NCBI GenBank assembly: GCA_027257055.1
Contig: JAPVLO010000122.1
Coordinates: 1,736,001 to 1,800,000, forward strand
Length of the DNA: 64,000 bases
Direction of reading: 5' to 3'
Origin: Cephalopachus bancanus
Taxonomy: Eukaryota; Chordata; Mammalia; Primates; Tarsiidae
Notes under the pieces: model-generated
The model's input: only the letters and a program-made list of their open reading frames with translations
Database searches by the model: none
What the model was told of the DNA's origin: nothing
Shown here: positions 10,864-21,243 of the stretch, piece by piece
How the letters are laid out: each line of letters opens with the position of its first letter
Numbering within the stretch: position 1 is the first letter of the stretch
Position numbers and translations under genes: made by a program

Positions 10864-12699
10864 TATTAATAGTACTTACTAGTAATGGCCACAAGTCAAA
10901 AGCTCTCTGAAACTTCAATTTGTACAACATGCTAGCATGTATACCTAGAAAAGGTGCTAAGCACTTGTTAAAATAAAAACTGAGATTCCACTCAATAAAA
11001 AAAATCTCCATTTTGATACCTGGAGCTCCACATATGCAACTCCTGTTATCATTTGTGAAATCTGAGAACACACCTCCAAGCTTCAAAAAGAATATAAAAC
11101 CCTAGAGCTGATTAACATAGTTTTAACTTATATGCAGGTTGGTCAAAAAGAAATATTCCACTGTGGTATCAAGTGCAACTTTCACAAAAGTACGTCCTAT
11201 TAGTTCGTGAATTAACACAGACTCACTACTTTAGGTTACATAAAATCCATTGTAATCTAAATTACTGGAAAATTTCTGATTATTTAGAAGTTCAAGCTAA
11301 GTTATTCCAACTCCTCAAAATGTTCAAACATTAGGTAAAGTGCAGAATAGTACAGATAAGTTTTTAAACTAGAATGGAAGTAACCTCAGAAACTTACAAT
11401 CCAGATTTTTTTGGCTCTAAAATTCCCAAAACTGATAATAGAGGTCAACAGATGAACAATTCAACACTTTGTCCTTAATATCTAGTTCAGGGTCTGGCTC
11501 ACATTAATGCCTCAATAAACACTAGAGAAATAAATGAATGCATTATAAGATATTAGCCTTTAAGAAGAAACAAAATAAAATGGTCTTTCTCATCTCACAA
11601 CACTATTATTAAGCATCTTAATGAAACTACAGACAAAAGTAAAGCACGCTAAAAGCACCAACTACTCTATTTTACAAAACACATTTTAAAACGCTAATCT
11701 ACAAATTTTCAAGCGCAAAAATAAAAATAATAAGATGTATTAAATTTGAGTCATTCAATGAACTTTTATCTTTTCATAATGAAAGCTCAGTGTTGAGGTG
11801 AGATGAAGGGGGAAAATGTCTGTCAGTGTATTCTGCATGTTTAATGGATGCCATAAATCAAACCTTTCCATGAATTTTCTAGAGCATATTCATGCCAATC
11901 TTTGAGCCTATTGTCACTTTCACACATGCTCACAGGATCAAAATGACAAAGAATGCTATGCCTGAACCACTGGATTCAGGGCACAAAACACTTGATTAAC
12001 AATTGTCAAGGCTCTGAATAGTAAATATCGACGGATACTCTCAAAGTAATCCCACCAATTCCTACATAAATCAAAGCTCTTGATTTCTTTAAAAGATTCA
12101 CTAGAGTGTTGGACTTACAGACGTGGTTTTTTTGTTGTTGTTGTTTTTTTGTTTTGTTTTGAAAATGTGCCTACAATCTCCTTGTGTGAGACAACTGGGA
12201 GTACCCATTTACCAATTGCTGATGAATACCGCTAAGCGATTTCCAGACAAAAGAGTGTTAAAAGAGATTCCGTGCATATTTATTCTTCCTCCATAAATGG
12301 GTGCTCTCCCAAATTTAATTTTATGTCGTATACTTAAAGTTAAATACAGCAAGTTGAAAATTTAGTCAAAAGCACGCCGGTGCCTCACAAGCTGTGTAAC
12401 TGCTACATCTGGTGGCAGCACACTTGCTTGCAAGAAGCCAGAAAACTTGGGAAACAATTGTAACCGATCTGGTGCGTGTTTGCAGTAACCTTTACGCAGA
12501 CATTTCCCACAAAACCCGCGACCCTGTCAGAGAACAGTAGCCTACTTGCAGCAGAGAAGACAACGCACAAACACGCAGGAGGCGATGGCGAAGGAGGGAA
12601 AGTTGCAACCATCTGGAGGGGTGGTTTTAAAAGCCTGCCCACGAGTCAGTCTGTCGTTTAAATTGCTCTGGGGGCCACACTGGGGATCAAAGTCTGCCT
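10864..12699. other. Alu-free intronic stretch before the CpG island
   Basis: No gene recognised. A weak L2/MIR-type tail (CAATAAACACTAGAGAAATAAATGAATG) lies at about 11512-11540, and a T/G simple stretch at 12127-12160. It is the left part of a 5.8-kb interval without Alu insertions around the promoter. Confidence 0.6.
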
Positions 12700-13230
12700 A
12701 GATAATTTCAGCGCCTCTCCTCAAAGGGCAGAGACCCCGCAAGCGAGGGGCATCCTCCAGGTCCCGGGCAGCCCAGCTCGCCGAGCGGGGACCGCCTCTA
12801 GGGGAGGAGTGCGCGGGGGAAGGGGAGGGGGCTCGAGGACGAATGCTCCAACGGGAGGGAAAACCCACCAGAGACCGGAGGCCAGGAGGTTAAGAGTCCT
12901 GAGTGTACTGGCAAATGGAGCAGAAAGGGGTTTGCGTCCGGGGGGAGACTTCCCACCCTCGCAGGACCGGCCCCCAGGAACCCCGGACGAGTCTGTGCAC
13001 CTCGCCCCGTCCCCACCGGCGCGCACCCCCCCGTCCGTCTCCTCCGCCACCCGCGAACCACCACCCACAGCCAGCGCGCCACCTCCCCAGAGCCGGGCGG
13101 CCTCGCGTCCACCTCGCCACCATCCCCCACCCCGGGGTCGGGCGGAGGAGACCCGGCGGGCGGGGGGGGCGCGGGGGCCGCGGCGCGAGACTGGAGGCCC
13201 GCGAGCTGCCGCGGGCGCGGCGATTCTTAC

Positions 13231-13369
13231 CTTCCCTGGGCCTCCCGGATGGCGGCGTGTGATTCAGCAGGGACCTGGCCGCCGCCGCCGAGCCCGGGGT
13301 TGGAGACGTGGAGAGCTGGGACCAAGATGGCGGCCCCTCCAAACTTCCACTGCTACTTTGGACACTCAT
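13231..13369 (-). CDS. TLK1: TLK1 first coding exon (tousled-like kinase 1, N-terminus)
   Basis: TLK1 is a nuclear serine/threonine kinase that phosphorylates the histone chaperone ASF1 and supports chromatin assembly during S phase and DNA repair. Read on the minus strand, the exon starts at ATG 13369-13367 with MSVQSSSGSLEG and ends ...TPPSGRPRE plus one base of the next codon. This matches the human TLK1 N-terminus as I remember it, where the next residues are G-A-M-D-E-L. The exon ends GGGAAG and is followed at 13230 by GTAAGA, a near-consensus donor, so the glycine codon is split after base 1 (phase 1), as that protein requires. Only the disordered, Ser/Pro-rich N-terminal tail is here; the coiled coils and kinase domain lie beyond the window's left edge. 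The start context is weak (T at -3, A at +4). An upstream ORF in another frame terminates on the start codon. Confidence 0.93.
13325..13335 (+). promoter_or_regulatory. YY1-type motif AAGATGGCGGC inside the TLK1 coding exon
   Basis: The plus strand reads AAGATGGCGGC, a textbook YY1 core. On the minus strand it encodes part of the Gly-Pro-Pro-Ser-Trp segment of TLK1. A weaker ATGGCGGC lies at 13249-13256 near the exon end. YY1 sites just downstream of the TSS are common in CpG promoters; function here is inferred. Confidence 0.5.
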
Positions 13370-13446
13370 CAAGCTACTTTCTGGGAACCCGACTCCCCCC
13401 CTGCGACGGCAGCGGCGGCACCGGCACCGGCACCCGCCTCCGTCAT
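13369..13446 (-). CDS. upstream ORF (25 codons) ending in UGAUG at the TLK1 start
   Basis: On the minus strand an ATG at 13446-13444 opens a 25-codon frame (MTEAGAGAGAAAA..., ending SQKVA). Its TGA stop (13371-13369) shares its A with the TLK1 ATG, giving TGATG. The uORF start has G at -3 and so a better context than the TLK1 start (T at -3). The peptide is low-complexity Ala/Gly. The same frame stays open upstream to an ATG at 13848, so a longer transcript would carry a 159-codon uORF with the same stop. Known biology: overlapping stop/start pairs can allow reinitiation. Inference: TLK1 translation may depend on leaky scanning or reinitiation. Whether this segment is transcribed depends on the TSS, which cannot be read from sequence. 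Confidence 0.55.
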   Translation of the reverse strand: MTEAGAGAGAAAAVAGGESGSQKVA

Positions 13447-13451
13447 GGCGG

Positions 13452-13610
13452 GGGCCGCGCTGAGGGCGAGCAAGAGAGCGAGGGCAGGGAGGGGAGAGTC
13501 AAAGGGATGGGGGAGGAAACCGAGGAGAGGGGAGGTGGGGAGGAAGAGGTGAGGGAAGGAGAGGGGACCGGGAGGAGGGAAAGGGGGAGAAGCGAGGAAG
13601 CGGGCGGGCG
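13452..13610. other. polypurine/polypyrimidine tract
   Basis: The plus strand is almost all G and A for about 150 bp (GAGGG, GGGGAGAG, GGAGGAAG blocks). On the TLK1 sense strand this is a pyrimidine tract ending CTCGCCCTCAG at about 13457, which resembles a splice acceptor or a pyrimidine-rich 5' UTR element just upstream of the uORF start. It also has the composition of R-loop or triplex-forming DNA. Confidence 0.7.
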
Positions 13611-13782
13611 CGCCGGAGAAGAGGCGGAGGGAAGGAGCGCGGTGGCGGGGGCGTCGAGGGGGCGCCCGCCGGGGCCGGGGTGGGAGCGCGGGCGGAGCGC
13701 GGGCTGCGCCGGCCGAGGAGACTTCCGCGGGCGGAACCTGCCGGCACCTCTGCAGTGCGTCGGCCCCCGGCGTCGCCCGGGT

Positions 13783-13809
13783 GGCGGCGGCGGCGGCGGC
13801 GGCGGCGGG
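13783..13809. repeat. (GGC)9 run in TLK1 5' region
   Basis: Nine uninterrupted GGC units on the plus strand, so GCC on the TLK1 sense strand. Similar shorter runs follow at 13858-13866 and 13922-13941. Triplet runs of this kind in 5' UTRs can vary in length. Confidence 0.9.
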
Positions 13810-13921
13810 CGGTGGGTGGCGGCTGAGGCGGCGGGGTAACCTCTGCATCAGTTACAGGCGGCGGCGGCGTCACGCGCCGCCTGTGCAAACACTATCGCGA
13901 GGCTCCTGCGCCTCCGGTAGC

Positions 13922-13941
13922 GGCGGCGGCGGCGGCGGCCG
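13922..13941. repeat. (GGC)n run
   Basis: A second run of about six GGC units within the CpG island, ending in GGCCGCGGG. Confidence 0.85.
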
Positions 13942-14270
13942 CGGGAGCAGGCTTGGGGGAGGGACCTGCCGGGGGCTGGGGGTGGGGGGCGGGGAGGGAG
14001 CGGGCGCGCGAGGGAAGCGACGCGGGCGCCGGGGCGCCCCTGGCGCGGCCGCGGAGGGCAGCGCGGCGCGGGCGCCGGGGCTGGGCGGACTCGCGTGCGC
14101 GGCCGGAGGGAGGCGCGCCCCGCACGCGCCCCCGCCGCGCCGCTCGGGCTCCCGCGCCGCTGCCACCTGCCTCCCCCCCTCGCCCGCGGAAGCGCGCCCG
14201 GCTTCTGACCCACACCCAGCCTGGGGAGAAATGCTGCTGCTCTCACTCGCCTGCCGCTTCGCCGGAGTTC

Positions 14271-15169
14271 GAGGTGATCGTGTCTCAAAATGGAACTGGA
14301 AAGTTGAGAGTCGCCTCCCTCTTGCCCCAGTGTACTGTGCAAAAAAACCAAAACAAAAACCTGTGTGCGCCTCCCCGTCTGAAGAATGGGAGTCATTGCC
14401 GAATAAAAGAGCTAGGAGAATAAGTGGTGGGGAGGAGAGGGCGAGGCGGTGTGGGGAAATAAAACTTTCTCGTGTTTTCTAAAAAGAGATTAAGGTCTTT
14501 AATAAAGAAATTGAAAATGCGTACTGGTATCGTAGACTTTAAGGGTGGTATAGCAGGTCTTTGTCTTAAAACAGTCAGTGGAAGATCTAAATAGAAAAAT
14601 TTGATTACTGGATTAACATATTTAGGAAGACGATCAACATTCGTCTTGTGAAGAGGGTAGGGTTTCTAGAATTTTCCAATACGTTTCCAGTGCCGTGGCT
14701 GAGTCCTGGCTACAAAATCCCACAACAAATTACAGCATTTGCTAAAATTTATAGATATAATGTCGCTATCTACACAACCACACAAGTACACACACACACA
14801 CACCGGGGATTGGACATCTTGTTCATAAAAGAACAGTCTGATAGTTCAGGAAAAATACAAGGTTATTGCTCTCTTTAGAAAACCAAATTGAATAGAACAC
14901 TAAAAAGATTATGATATAGAGCAACAGTACAGACATGAGGAAATGGCATGATTACCAGGGGGACAAAAATGTCATTTCTATTTTTTATTTTTATGACTTT
15001 GCATTTCTCATAGTAATGTTTTGTTCAGATAAACTATCATACTAGAATAGAACCTTGGTTGTCAGTTATCTCCAAAAGTAATTTTAGTTTTCTTGTGCCT
15101 CAGATTCTTCAGTCAATTTTTAGTGGTGTCTGCTTTTCAAACTTAAGACAGAGAGCTCACAAATCAAAC
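14271..15169. other. TLK1 upstream flank, nothing recognised
   Basis: Transition from the CpG island to AT-rich DNA. There is a short (CA)n at 14788-14803. The open frame at 14648-14878 has no support. Confidence 0.5.
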
Positions 15170-15720
15170 AACTGTATGGAAGTATAATTGACATACAATA
15201 AACTGCAAGTTTAAGGTGTACAATTTGATACATTTTTTATGTGTATACACCCCTGAAACCAGTTCTATAATTTAAGTATCACCCTCCAAACTTTCCTCTA
15301 CCCCTTTATAGTTCTTCCTTCACTCTATTCTCATTGCCAGGTAACCCCAGATCTGCTATTTGTCACTACAGAGTAGTTTGCATTTTCTAGAATTTTAGAT
15401 GAATAGAAGCATATAGTTTGTACTGTTGTCTGGCTCCTTTCACTCAACATAATTGTTTTAAGATTCATCCACATTGTTGCATTTATCAGTAGTTTGCTTC
15501 TTTATTTCTGAGTAGTATTCCATTGTATGAATATACCACAGTTTGTTTCATACAAATGTTGAGGGACATTTTCATTGTTTTCACTTTTTAGCTATTAATA
15601 ATGCTGCTATGAACATTCATGTACAAGTCTTTGTATGAACATTTGCTTTCCTTTCCTCGGGATACATACCTAGGACCTTACCATTAGATTTTTATACCTA
15701 ACTACATGCATTATAAGGGG
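15170..15720 (-). mobile_element. L1 3' end (old L1M-type)
   Basis: Reverse complement of a LINE-1 ORF2 end and 3' UTR. ATTGACATACAATAAACTGC (3' UTR side), TTCCATTGTATGAATATACCACA and AATAATGCTGCTATGAACATTCATGTAC are typical. 5'-truncated and not coding. Confidence 0.9.
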
Positions 15721-16359
15721 AAATAGAGTTTTTGTAATAACATGTAGATAAATGTATGTTCTTTCTGTATTTTTAAGAGTAAACTTAGCAGATTGTGGTG
15801 AAAACAGCATAGGACAGGAAGGAAGTTAAGGGACCTACGTATTAGTCTCAGAAGGTAACAATCCTTAATTCAGTTTCCTCATTTATGAGAAAGGTTAGAA
15901 TCACAGGGTGATCTCTAAAGCTTCTACCAATTCCAAGATTTATACAGCTCTCAAAAGTAGCAAAGTTCAACTAAAGTGGTTTGATGAAGGTAAACTATCT
16001 TCCTCCCAACCTTCTCCAGGACTTCAAGTTACCTTTATTCCAACCCATGTTACATTTAATACAGATTGGCTCTTTTTATTTTCAATGGTGACTAGCGGAT
16101 CACTGCATATATATTATCAAATTACTTAAGATATATTTTTGTTGTGAGAGCTGCCTTTAAAAAAACAATTAAATGTTTGATTCCTGACTTATGATGATGA
16201 AGAGAGCGCCCACCGACTTATAAAAAGGCTTCTGCCAACAATATGGAGCTATTTAAACAAACTGTGCCTTCGCCTGAAAATAGAATGTCATGCTAGCATT
16301 TAAAGTCATGTCTTCAAAGAATACTGAAGAAGATGGTAACATCTTCACACTCTGATGGG
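15721..16359. other. flank, nothing recognised
   Basis: AT-rich; no feature seen. Confidence 0.45.
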
Positions 16360-16590
16360 TAAAAAAGTGAGTATGATCCCGATATGTTTATAAGTATGCA
16401 TTAAAAAAACTAGATGTACTTAGGAGACTGGAAGGAGACACTCCCAAAAGTTAATAATAACTAGCCTTAAGCATGAGATTACATAATTATTATTTCTTCC
16501 CTTATGCTTTTCTAAATTGTGTACAATGAATCATGCACTTCTTTTTATATTTAGAAAAAGTTCAATAAATACTTTTTAAGCAATTCAGGC
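16360..16590 (+). mobile_element. L1 3' UTR fragment
   Basis: Resembles an old L1 3' end: TTATTTCTTCCCTTATGCTTTTCTAAATTGTGTACAATGAATCATG, then AAAAAGTTCAATAAATAC. Read from memory of the family. Confidence 0.55.
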
Positions 16591-16668
16591 ATAAAAAGAG
16601 CCTCTGAACACAAATTTTACAAATACACAATTTTATAAAATGACTGTCTCAAATAAATGAAAAAAAAA

Positions 16669-16945
16669 TTTTTTTTAATTGGAGTCTCACTCTGTTGCCC
16701 AGGCTGAAGTGCAGTGGCACACTCACGGCCACCGCAGCCTCAACTTGCTAAGCTCAGTTGATCCTTCCGCCTCAGTCTTCCAAGTAGCTGGAATTACAGG
16801 TGTGCGCTACCACGCCCAGCTAATTTTTTTTTTTTTTTTTTGTAGAGTCGAAGTCTCACCAGGTTGCCCAGGCTGAGCTTAGGCAATCCTCTCTCTCGCC
16901 CTCCCAAAGTGCTGGGATTACAGGCTTGAGCCACCGTGCCCAGCC
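16669..16945 (-). repeat. Alu
   Basis: Full reverse dimer of intermediate age, with a 16-T run in the middle linker. Confidence 0.93.
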
Positions 16946-17939
16946 AATGAAGACTTTTAAATGGTAAATAGAAACTCCCCCACATCTTGCACATTTGCTA
17001 GGACATAGGCATTCAAAAAATAGAGAAAATAGATCAGATGGCTAGAGTGATAGACCACACAATAGGAAAGGACACAGAAAAGTTAGGAGAGTCCAGATAC
17101 AGACAAAGGGACACCTGCCACTCTGTAGGGAAGGAGAAATCTCAAGAGGAAGAAGAGACCACTGGAAAGAGGCTTTTTGGTAATCATCCTTGGGGAAACA
17201 TTCCCAGAGGAAAAATTAGCTTGACAACACAGGAATGAACTGAGAAAATAAAAGAAGGCTGTAAACCTGTCTAGAAGGAATCAAGAAGAGACTGGGGAGA
17301 ATGTTCTGAGAATGTTCATAAGTCCCTGTCCATGGGAGCAGACTGAGGGTTCTGTCAATGTCTGTGGAATGGGTGAATGATGAGGATCAATGAGCTGGGA
17401 TACAAGTAAGGGAGCAATGCAGCAAAGGCCTCAAGGGTCTCCTGATGGAAGGTCAGGTGCAATGTGGGGCGATCTGAGCCCTGATCTATAGGATAATCAT
17501 AATTCACAACTCTGTTTATGAGACTCTTCTATTTATATACCATAGTAAAACATATTTACAAAGCATTCAATATTATAGACATTTATAGACATAATGAAAT
17601 ACATTTTATACCTCTTAACATTTGACTCCTAAATTTGAGGAAAAAATTAATGCCTAAGCTACCTAAGCTCCTTTTCTCCAAACCAACAAGAAATGAGCCC
17701 AGAGACCGGATGAGGAGTCCTATGTATTCCCATACAGTGTGGTACTCAAGACCATTCATAGTGCCCTGAGAACAGGTTGTACAAGGCTTCCCAACTCAGT
17801 AATGTTACAATTGTAGCTTGAAACCCACTATGGTGAGAGTATCTACATCTCCAAAGTCAGCAAAAACTACAACTTAGGGCTTCTCCCCACAGAGCCTGTT
17901 ACTAAGCATTCAATGGCACACCACTGCTCCCATAGTACA
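16946..17939. other. flank, unrecognised
   Basis: Less AT-rich than its surroundings, purine-rich on the plus strand from 17040 to 17480. An open frame at 17038-17238 has no recognisable similarity. It could be internal sequence of an old LTR element; I cannot name it. Confidence 0.4.
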
Positions 17940-18105
17940 TTTGTCATCACTGGACTGTCCTCTGTTCTGTCCCCTCACCCCCTTGGCTAAAAGCCTAGGG
18001 AGGGCAAGGACCCTTGCTTGTAGTGTTTGCAGTTGTAGTCCCAACATCTAGCACATGCCTGGCATACAGTTGGTGCTGAGTACATATTTGTTGAGCCAAT
18101 CAACT
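17940..18105 (+). mobile_element. L2 3' end
   Basis: GGGAGGGCAAGGACCCTTGC, CCCAACATCTAGCACATGCC and TGGTGCTGAGTACATATTTG follow the L2 3' UTR. Confidence 0.75.
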
Positions 18106-18273
18106 ACCCACACAGTGGGTTAGCAAATCACTTGAGCCCCCTTAGCTAACCTGCTCATAAACATCTGGGTCAGCCATCCAGCAGAGGAAGGAAGGGTCAA
18201 ACACTCCACCACCCCCTCACAATCATCCTTCATTGGCCAATGTTTGTGGTTTGGTAAAGTTCACTGTCCTTGT

Positions 18274-18399
18274 TAGGGTTGCCAGATAAAATATAAATTT
18301 TGTATGGGCCATACTTATCCCAGAAGTTTTGTTTGTTTGTTTGAAATTCAAATTTAACTGAGCACCCTGTATTTCAATTTGCTAAATCTGGCAACCCTA
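18274..18399. mobile_element. palindromic DNA-transposon MITE, copy 1
   Basis: A 126-bp element with perfect 14-bp inverted ends, TAGGGTTGCCAGAT and ATCTGGCAACCCTA. The outer TA could be a TA target duplication, as in Tc1/mariner elements. A second, longer copy is at 56547-56733. I do not assign a Repbase name. Confidence 0.75.
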
Positions 18400-18424
18400 T
18401 GACTTTTCAACCAAGCAAAAAATA

Positions 18425-18690
18425 GTTCAGCACGAAGATACTATGACCTGGCAGTTTCATTCCAAAGAATATGTCCTAGAAGAATTCTTTCTCATATACA
18501 CAAGGAGATAAGAACAAGAATATCCACACCACTACTGTTTATAGTAGTCAAAAACTGGAAACCATCCAAATGTCCAGCAACAAGAGAATGGATAGAGTCA
18601 TGTATATATTCACACAGTGGGATACTACACAACCATTAAAATGCTCACAAACATAATGCTAATTAAAAAGAGCAAGTTTGATTATTTTAA
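18425..18690 (+). mobile_element. L1 ORF2 3' fragment
   Basis: CTGGCAGTTTCATTCC, GAAACCATCCAAATGTCCAGC and CACAGTGGGATACTACACAACCATT are the usual L1 ORF2 end. No open frame. Confidence 0.85.
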
Positions 18691-18706
18691 AAATATTCAA
18701 TAACTA

Positions 18707-18981
18707 CTGGGCATGGTAGCTCATGCCTATAATTCCAGCACTTTTGGAGGCCAAGGCAGGAGAATCACTTGAGCCCAAGAGTTTGAGACTAGCCTGGGTA
18801 ACATAGTCTCCACAGAAAAAACAGAAATGAGCAGAGCATGGTGGCACGCGTCTGTATTCCCAGCTACTCCAGAGGCTGAGATGGAAGAATTTCCTGAGTC
18901 CTGGAGTTCGAAGCTTCAGTGTTCCAGGTTGGTGCCACTACATTCCAGCCTGGGAGACAGAGTAAGACCATGTCTCAAAAA
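18707..18981 (+). repeat. Alu, old
   Basis: Diverged dimer ending CCATGTCTCAAAAAACTAAAA. Confidence 0.9.
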
Positions 18982-19273
18982 ACTAAAATATTTAAAAACA
19001 TTAAAAACTAAATAATATACTGTTCAGTAGTATATATGTGGTTAAACCACAAAGAAAAAAAGGGAATGAGAAGCCAAAATCAGAGTGGTTACTTCTGTCA
19101 GGGAAAAGAGTGCATGTGATGGGGGGACCTACAGGGATGCCACAGGCATTGCTAAAACTACCTATTAAGTTGGGTGGGAGTACAATGGTATGTTTGTCTT
19201 ATTCTGTTCCTTTAAACTACAAGTATGTACTACATCTGCTCTTACATGTATGAAATGTTACTTTTCTTTCCTT

Positions 19274-19577
19274 CTTTTTTTTTTTTTTGAGTTGGAGTCT
19301 CATTCCGTAGCCCAGGCTGGAGTGCAGTGGCACGCAGGCTCACGGCCACCCCAAAGTCGAACTGCTGGACTCCGGCTATCCTTCCGGCTCAACCTCAGCC
19401 TTCCAAGTCGCCGGAACTACAGGCACGCTACCACACCCAGCTAACTTTTTTCATTTATTGTAGAGAGGTGGTCTCGCCAAGTTGCCCGGTTTGGTCTCAA
19501 ACCCTCAGGCTCAGGCAATCCACTCACCTTGGCCTCCCAAAGTGCTGAGATTACAGGCTGAGCCACCGAGACAGGCC
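19274..19577 (-). repeat. Alu
   Basis: Full reverse dimer with GAGTTGGAGTCTCATTCCG and ending GAGCCACCGAGACAGGCC. It contains a small TCAACCTCAGCC duplication. Confidence 0.94.
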
Positions 19578-20862
19578 ACTTTTATTTTTTTTTTAATGAG
19601 TGCTAGGCCTTCTTTCTTCTTATTAGAGTGGACTGAGATGCCAACATGACCTCCTCTGCCTGAACTCACCTCCAGATTTTGACTTTCTTCCTTGACCAAA
19701 TGTATGCACACAGATCAGAGCTCCTAAGATGCCTACCATCATCTCAACATGCCACCTCGATAGTCTTTTTGATTAGAGGCTTAGACACTGGATTATGAAG
19801 AATTGTCATTTCTTTGAGGTTGTTCTACCTGTGTGGTATGTTTCACAAAGCCACTGCTGGAAGGTTTTGGTTTCCAAATCCTAGTAAAATAGTTCCAGGG
19901 TTTTGAGCAGTTCCTCTGCTCTTTCTAGCAATGGAAATGTTTTCTCTCAGTGTATCAACCCATTTGGGAAAGAAAAAAAAAAAAAGCCTTGATCCATACA
20001 TAACAAAAACTGGAATTACTAGATTCTCCAAACAGATCTATTTGCCTAAGGGTAAAAAGTTGTAACCAACTTCAGAACAATAACATCCCCTCCCCCAAAG
20101 TGCACTAGAACTATCCTCCAAGGACATGAGTATTACCAAATGTTTACAAAAACAAAGTACAACAAGCAAATAGTGCTCATATAGCAGATTTTAAAACAAC
20201 AATAAGCCTCTTAACTTTAAAAAGTAATTAAGAAAACATATAAAACCAATTATAAACTAATGTTACATTTCACTCATCTCAAATTTTACTGATTAAACCA
20301 AAATATAAATTCATCACATTAGAGGGGGAAAAACAAAAATCCCCAAAGTCTTACCCTGGACTTTGTTTTTGCAGCATGAATTTTTTGTAGACAAATAAAT
20401 GGATGTTTCTTTCCATAAAAAAGAATATCAAGCATCCTTGACTTTTAACAATATCTTTCCAACCCCATAGTTTAAAGACTTTCAAAATTACTTAATGTTT
20501 TCCCAGCAAATAAAAAATAAATGTCAAGTCTTTCTTAATTAGATACATGACAAAAATAAGAAGAGACACATATAACCTTACACATATTTAGGAACTTTGA
20601 AACAACACAGGAATGTCAAACACTGATGAGAATTTTTTCCTCCTCTTCCTTCCAAAAAAGCAGTCAAAATGCCACCAAAAAGTAAGAAATGGGTTTCTGA
20701 GCTACTAGTGAAATTTTGTTCCTTGATCCAGATACTGGTTAGAAGTATATGTTCAATTCGTAAAAATGTATCTAACTATTCACTTAAATTCTTTTTTTAA
20801 ATTACAAAAGATTACCTGGCATTGTGATTCCAAGTATTATCTCTCTCTCTCCCTCTCTGTCT
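19578..20862. other. flank, nothing recognised
   Basis: About 1.3 kb of AT-rich single-copy-looking DNA. No gene recognised on either strand. Confidence 0.45.
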
Positions 20863-20863
20863 C

Positions 20864-21160
20864 TTTTTTTTTTTTTTTTTTTTTAAGTCAGAGTCTCACT
20901 CTGTCGCCAGCGTGCAACGGCTTGCTCACGGCCACCACAGCCTCCACCTACTGGGCTCAGGTGATCCTTCTGCCTCAGCCTTCCAAGCAGCTGGAACCAC
21001 AGGCATGTGCCACCATGCCCGACTAATGTTTTTGATTTATTGTAGAGGCAACGTCTTGCCATGTTGCTCAGGCTGGTCTCAAATCCCTGAGCTCAGGCAA
21101 TTCTCTCACCTCCGCCTCCCAAAGTGCTGGGAGTACAGGCTTGAGCCACCGTGCCCGGCC
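20864..21160 (-). repeat. Alu
   Basis: Full reverse dimer with a 21-T tail. The 13-bp duplication CTCTCTGTCTCTT is present on both sides. Confidence 0.95.
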
Positions 21161-21243
21161 CTCTCTGTCTCTTAAAGGAAAATTAATGTGTTGTTATAAT
21201 TGCTTAATGAGAAAATAAAAAGTATTTTTTTAAAAAACTTCTT

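Larger units (their letters stand above)
1..13230 (-). other. TLK1: TLK1 intron 1 (5' part)
   Basis: Everything on the minus strand after the GTAAGA donor at 13230-13225 reads as intron. I looked for the next coding segment (beginning G-A-M-D-E-L in human TLK1) and did not find it, so the intron continues past the window edge. Its content is Alu, MIR and other interspersed repeats, listed separately. Confidence 0.8.
12700..14270. promoter_or_regulatory. CpG island and promoter/5' UTR region of TLK1
   Basis: This stretch is strongly GC-rich and dense in CpG, in sharp contrast to the AT-rich flanks, and it contains the TLK1 first coding exon. It includes GC-box-like GGGGCGGGG around 13986, several (GGC)n runs, a polypurine tract and AAGATGGCGGC. 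No TATA box is obvious, as expected for a housekeeping CpG promoter. The TLK1 start sites probably lie between about 13450 and 14270 on the minus strand. Many long open frames here on both strands come from the lack of A/T-rich stop codons and are not supported as genes. Confidence 0.85.

Noticed and set aside
1..13230. Second coding exon of TLK1
   Set aside because: No match to the expected continuation was seen on the minus strand, so intron 1 extends beyond the window.
12809..13552. Long open frames (up to 247 codons) on both strands of the CpG island
   Set aside because: High GC removes stop codons by chance. The products are Pro/Arg/Gly-rich, overlap each other and the real TLK1 exon, and lack any recognisable domain.
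13781..14482. 233-codon plus-strand frame starting MAAAAAAAAGGG
   Set aside because: Driven by the GGC run; no splice or conservation support. A divergent promoter transcript is possible but cannot be shown.
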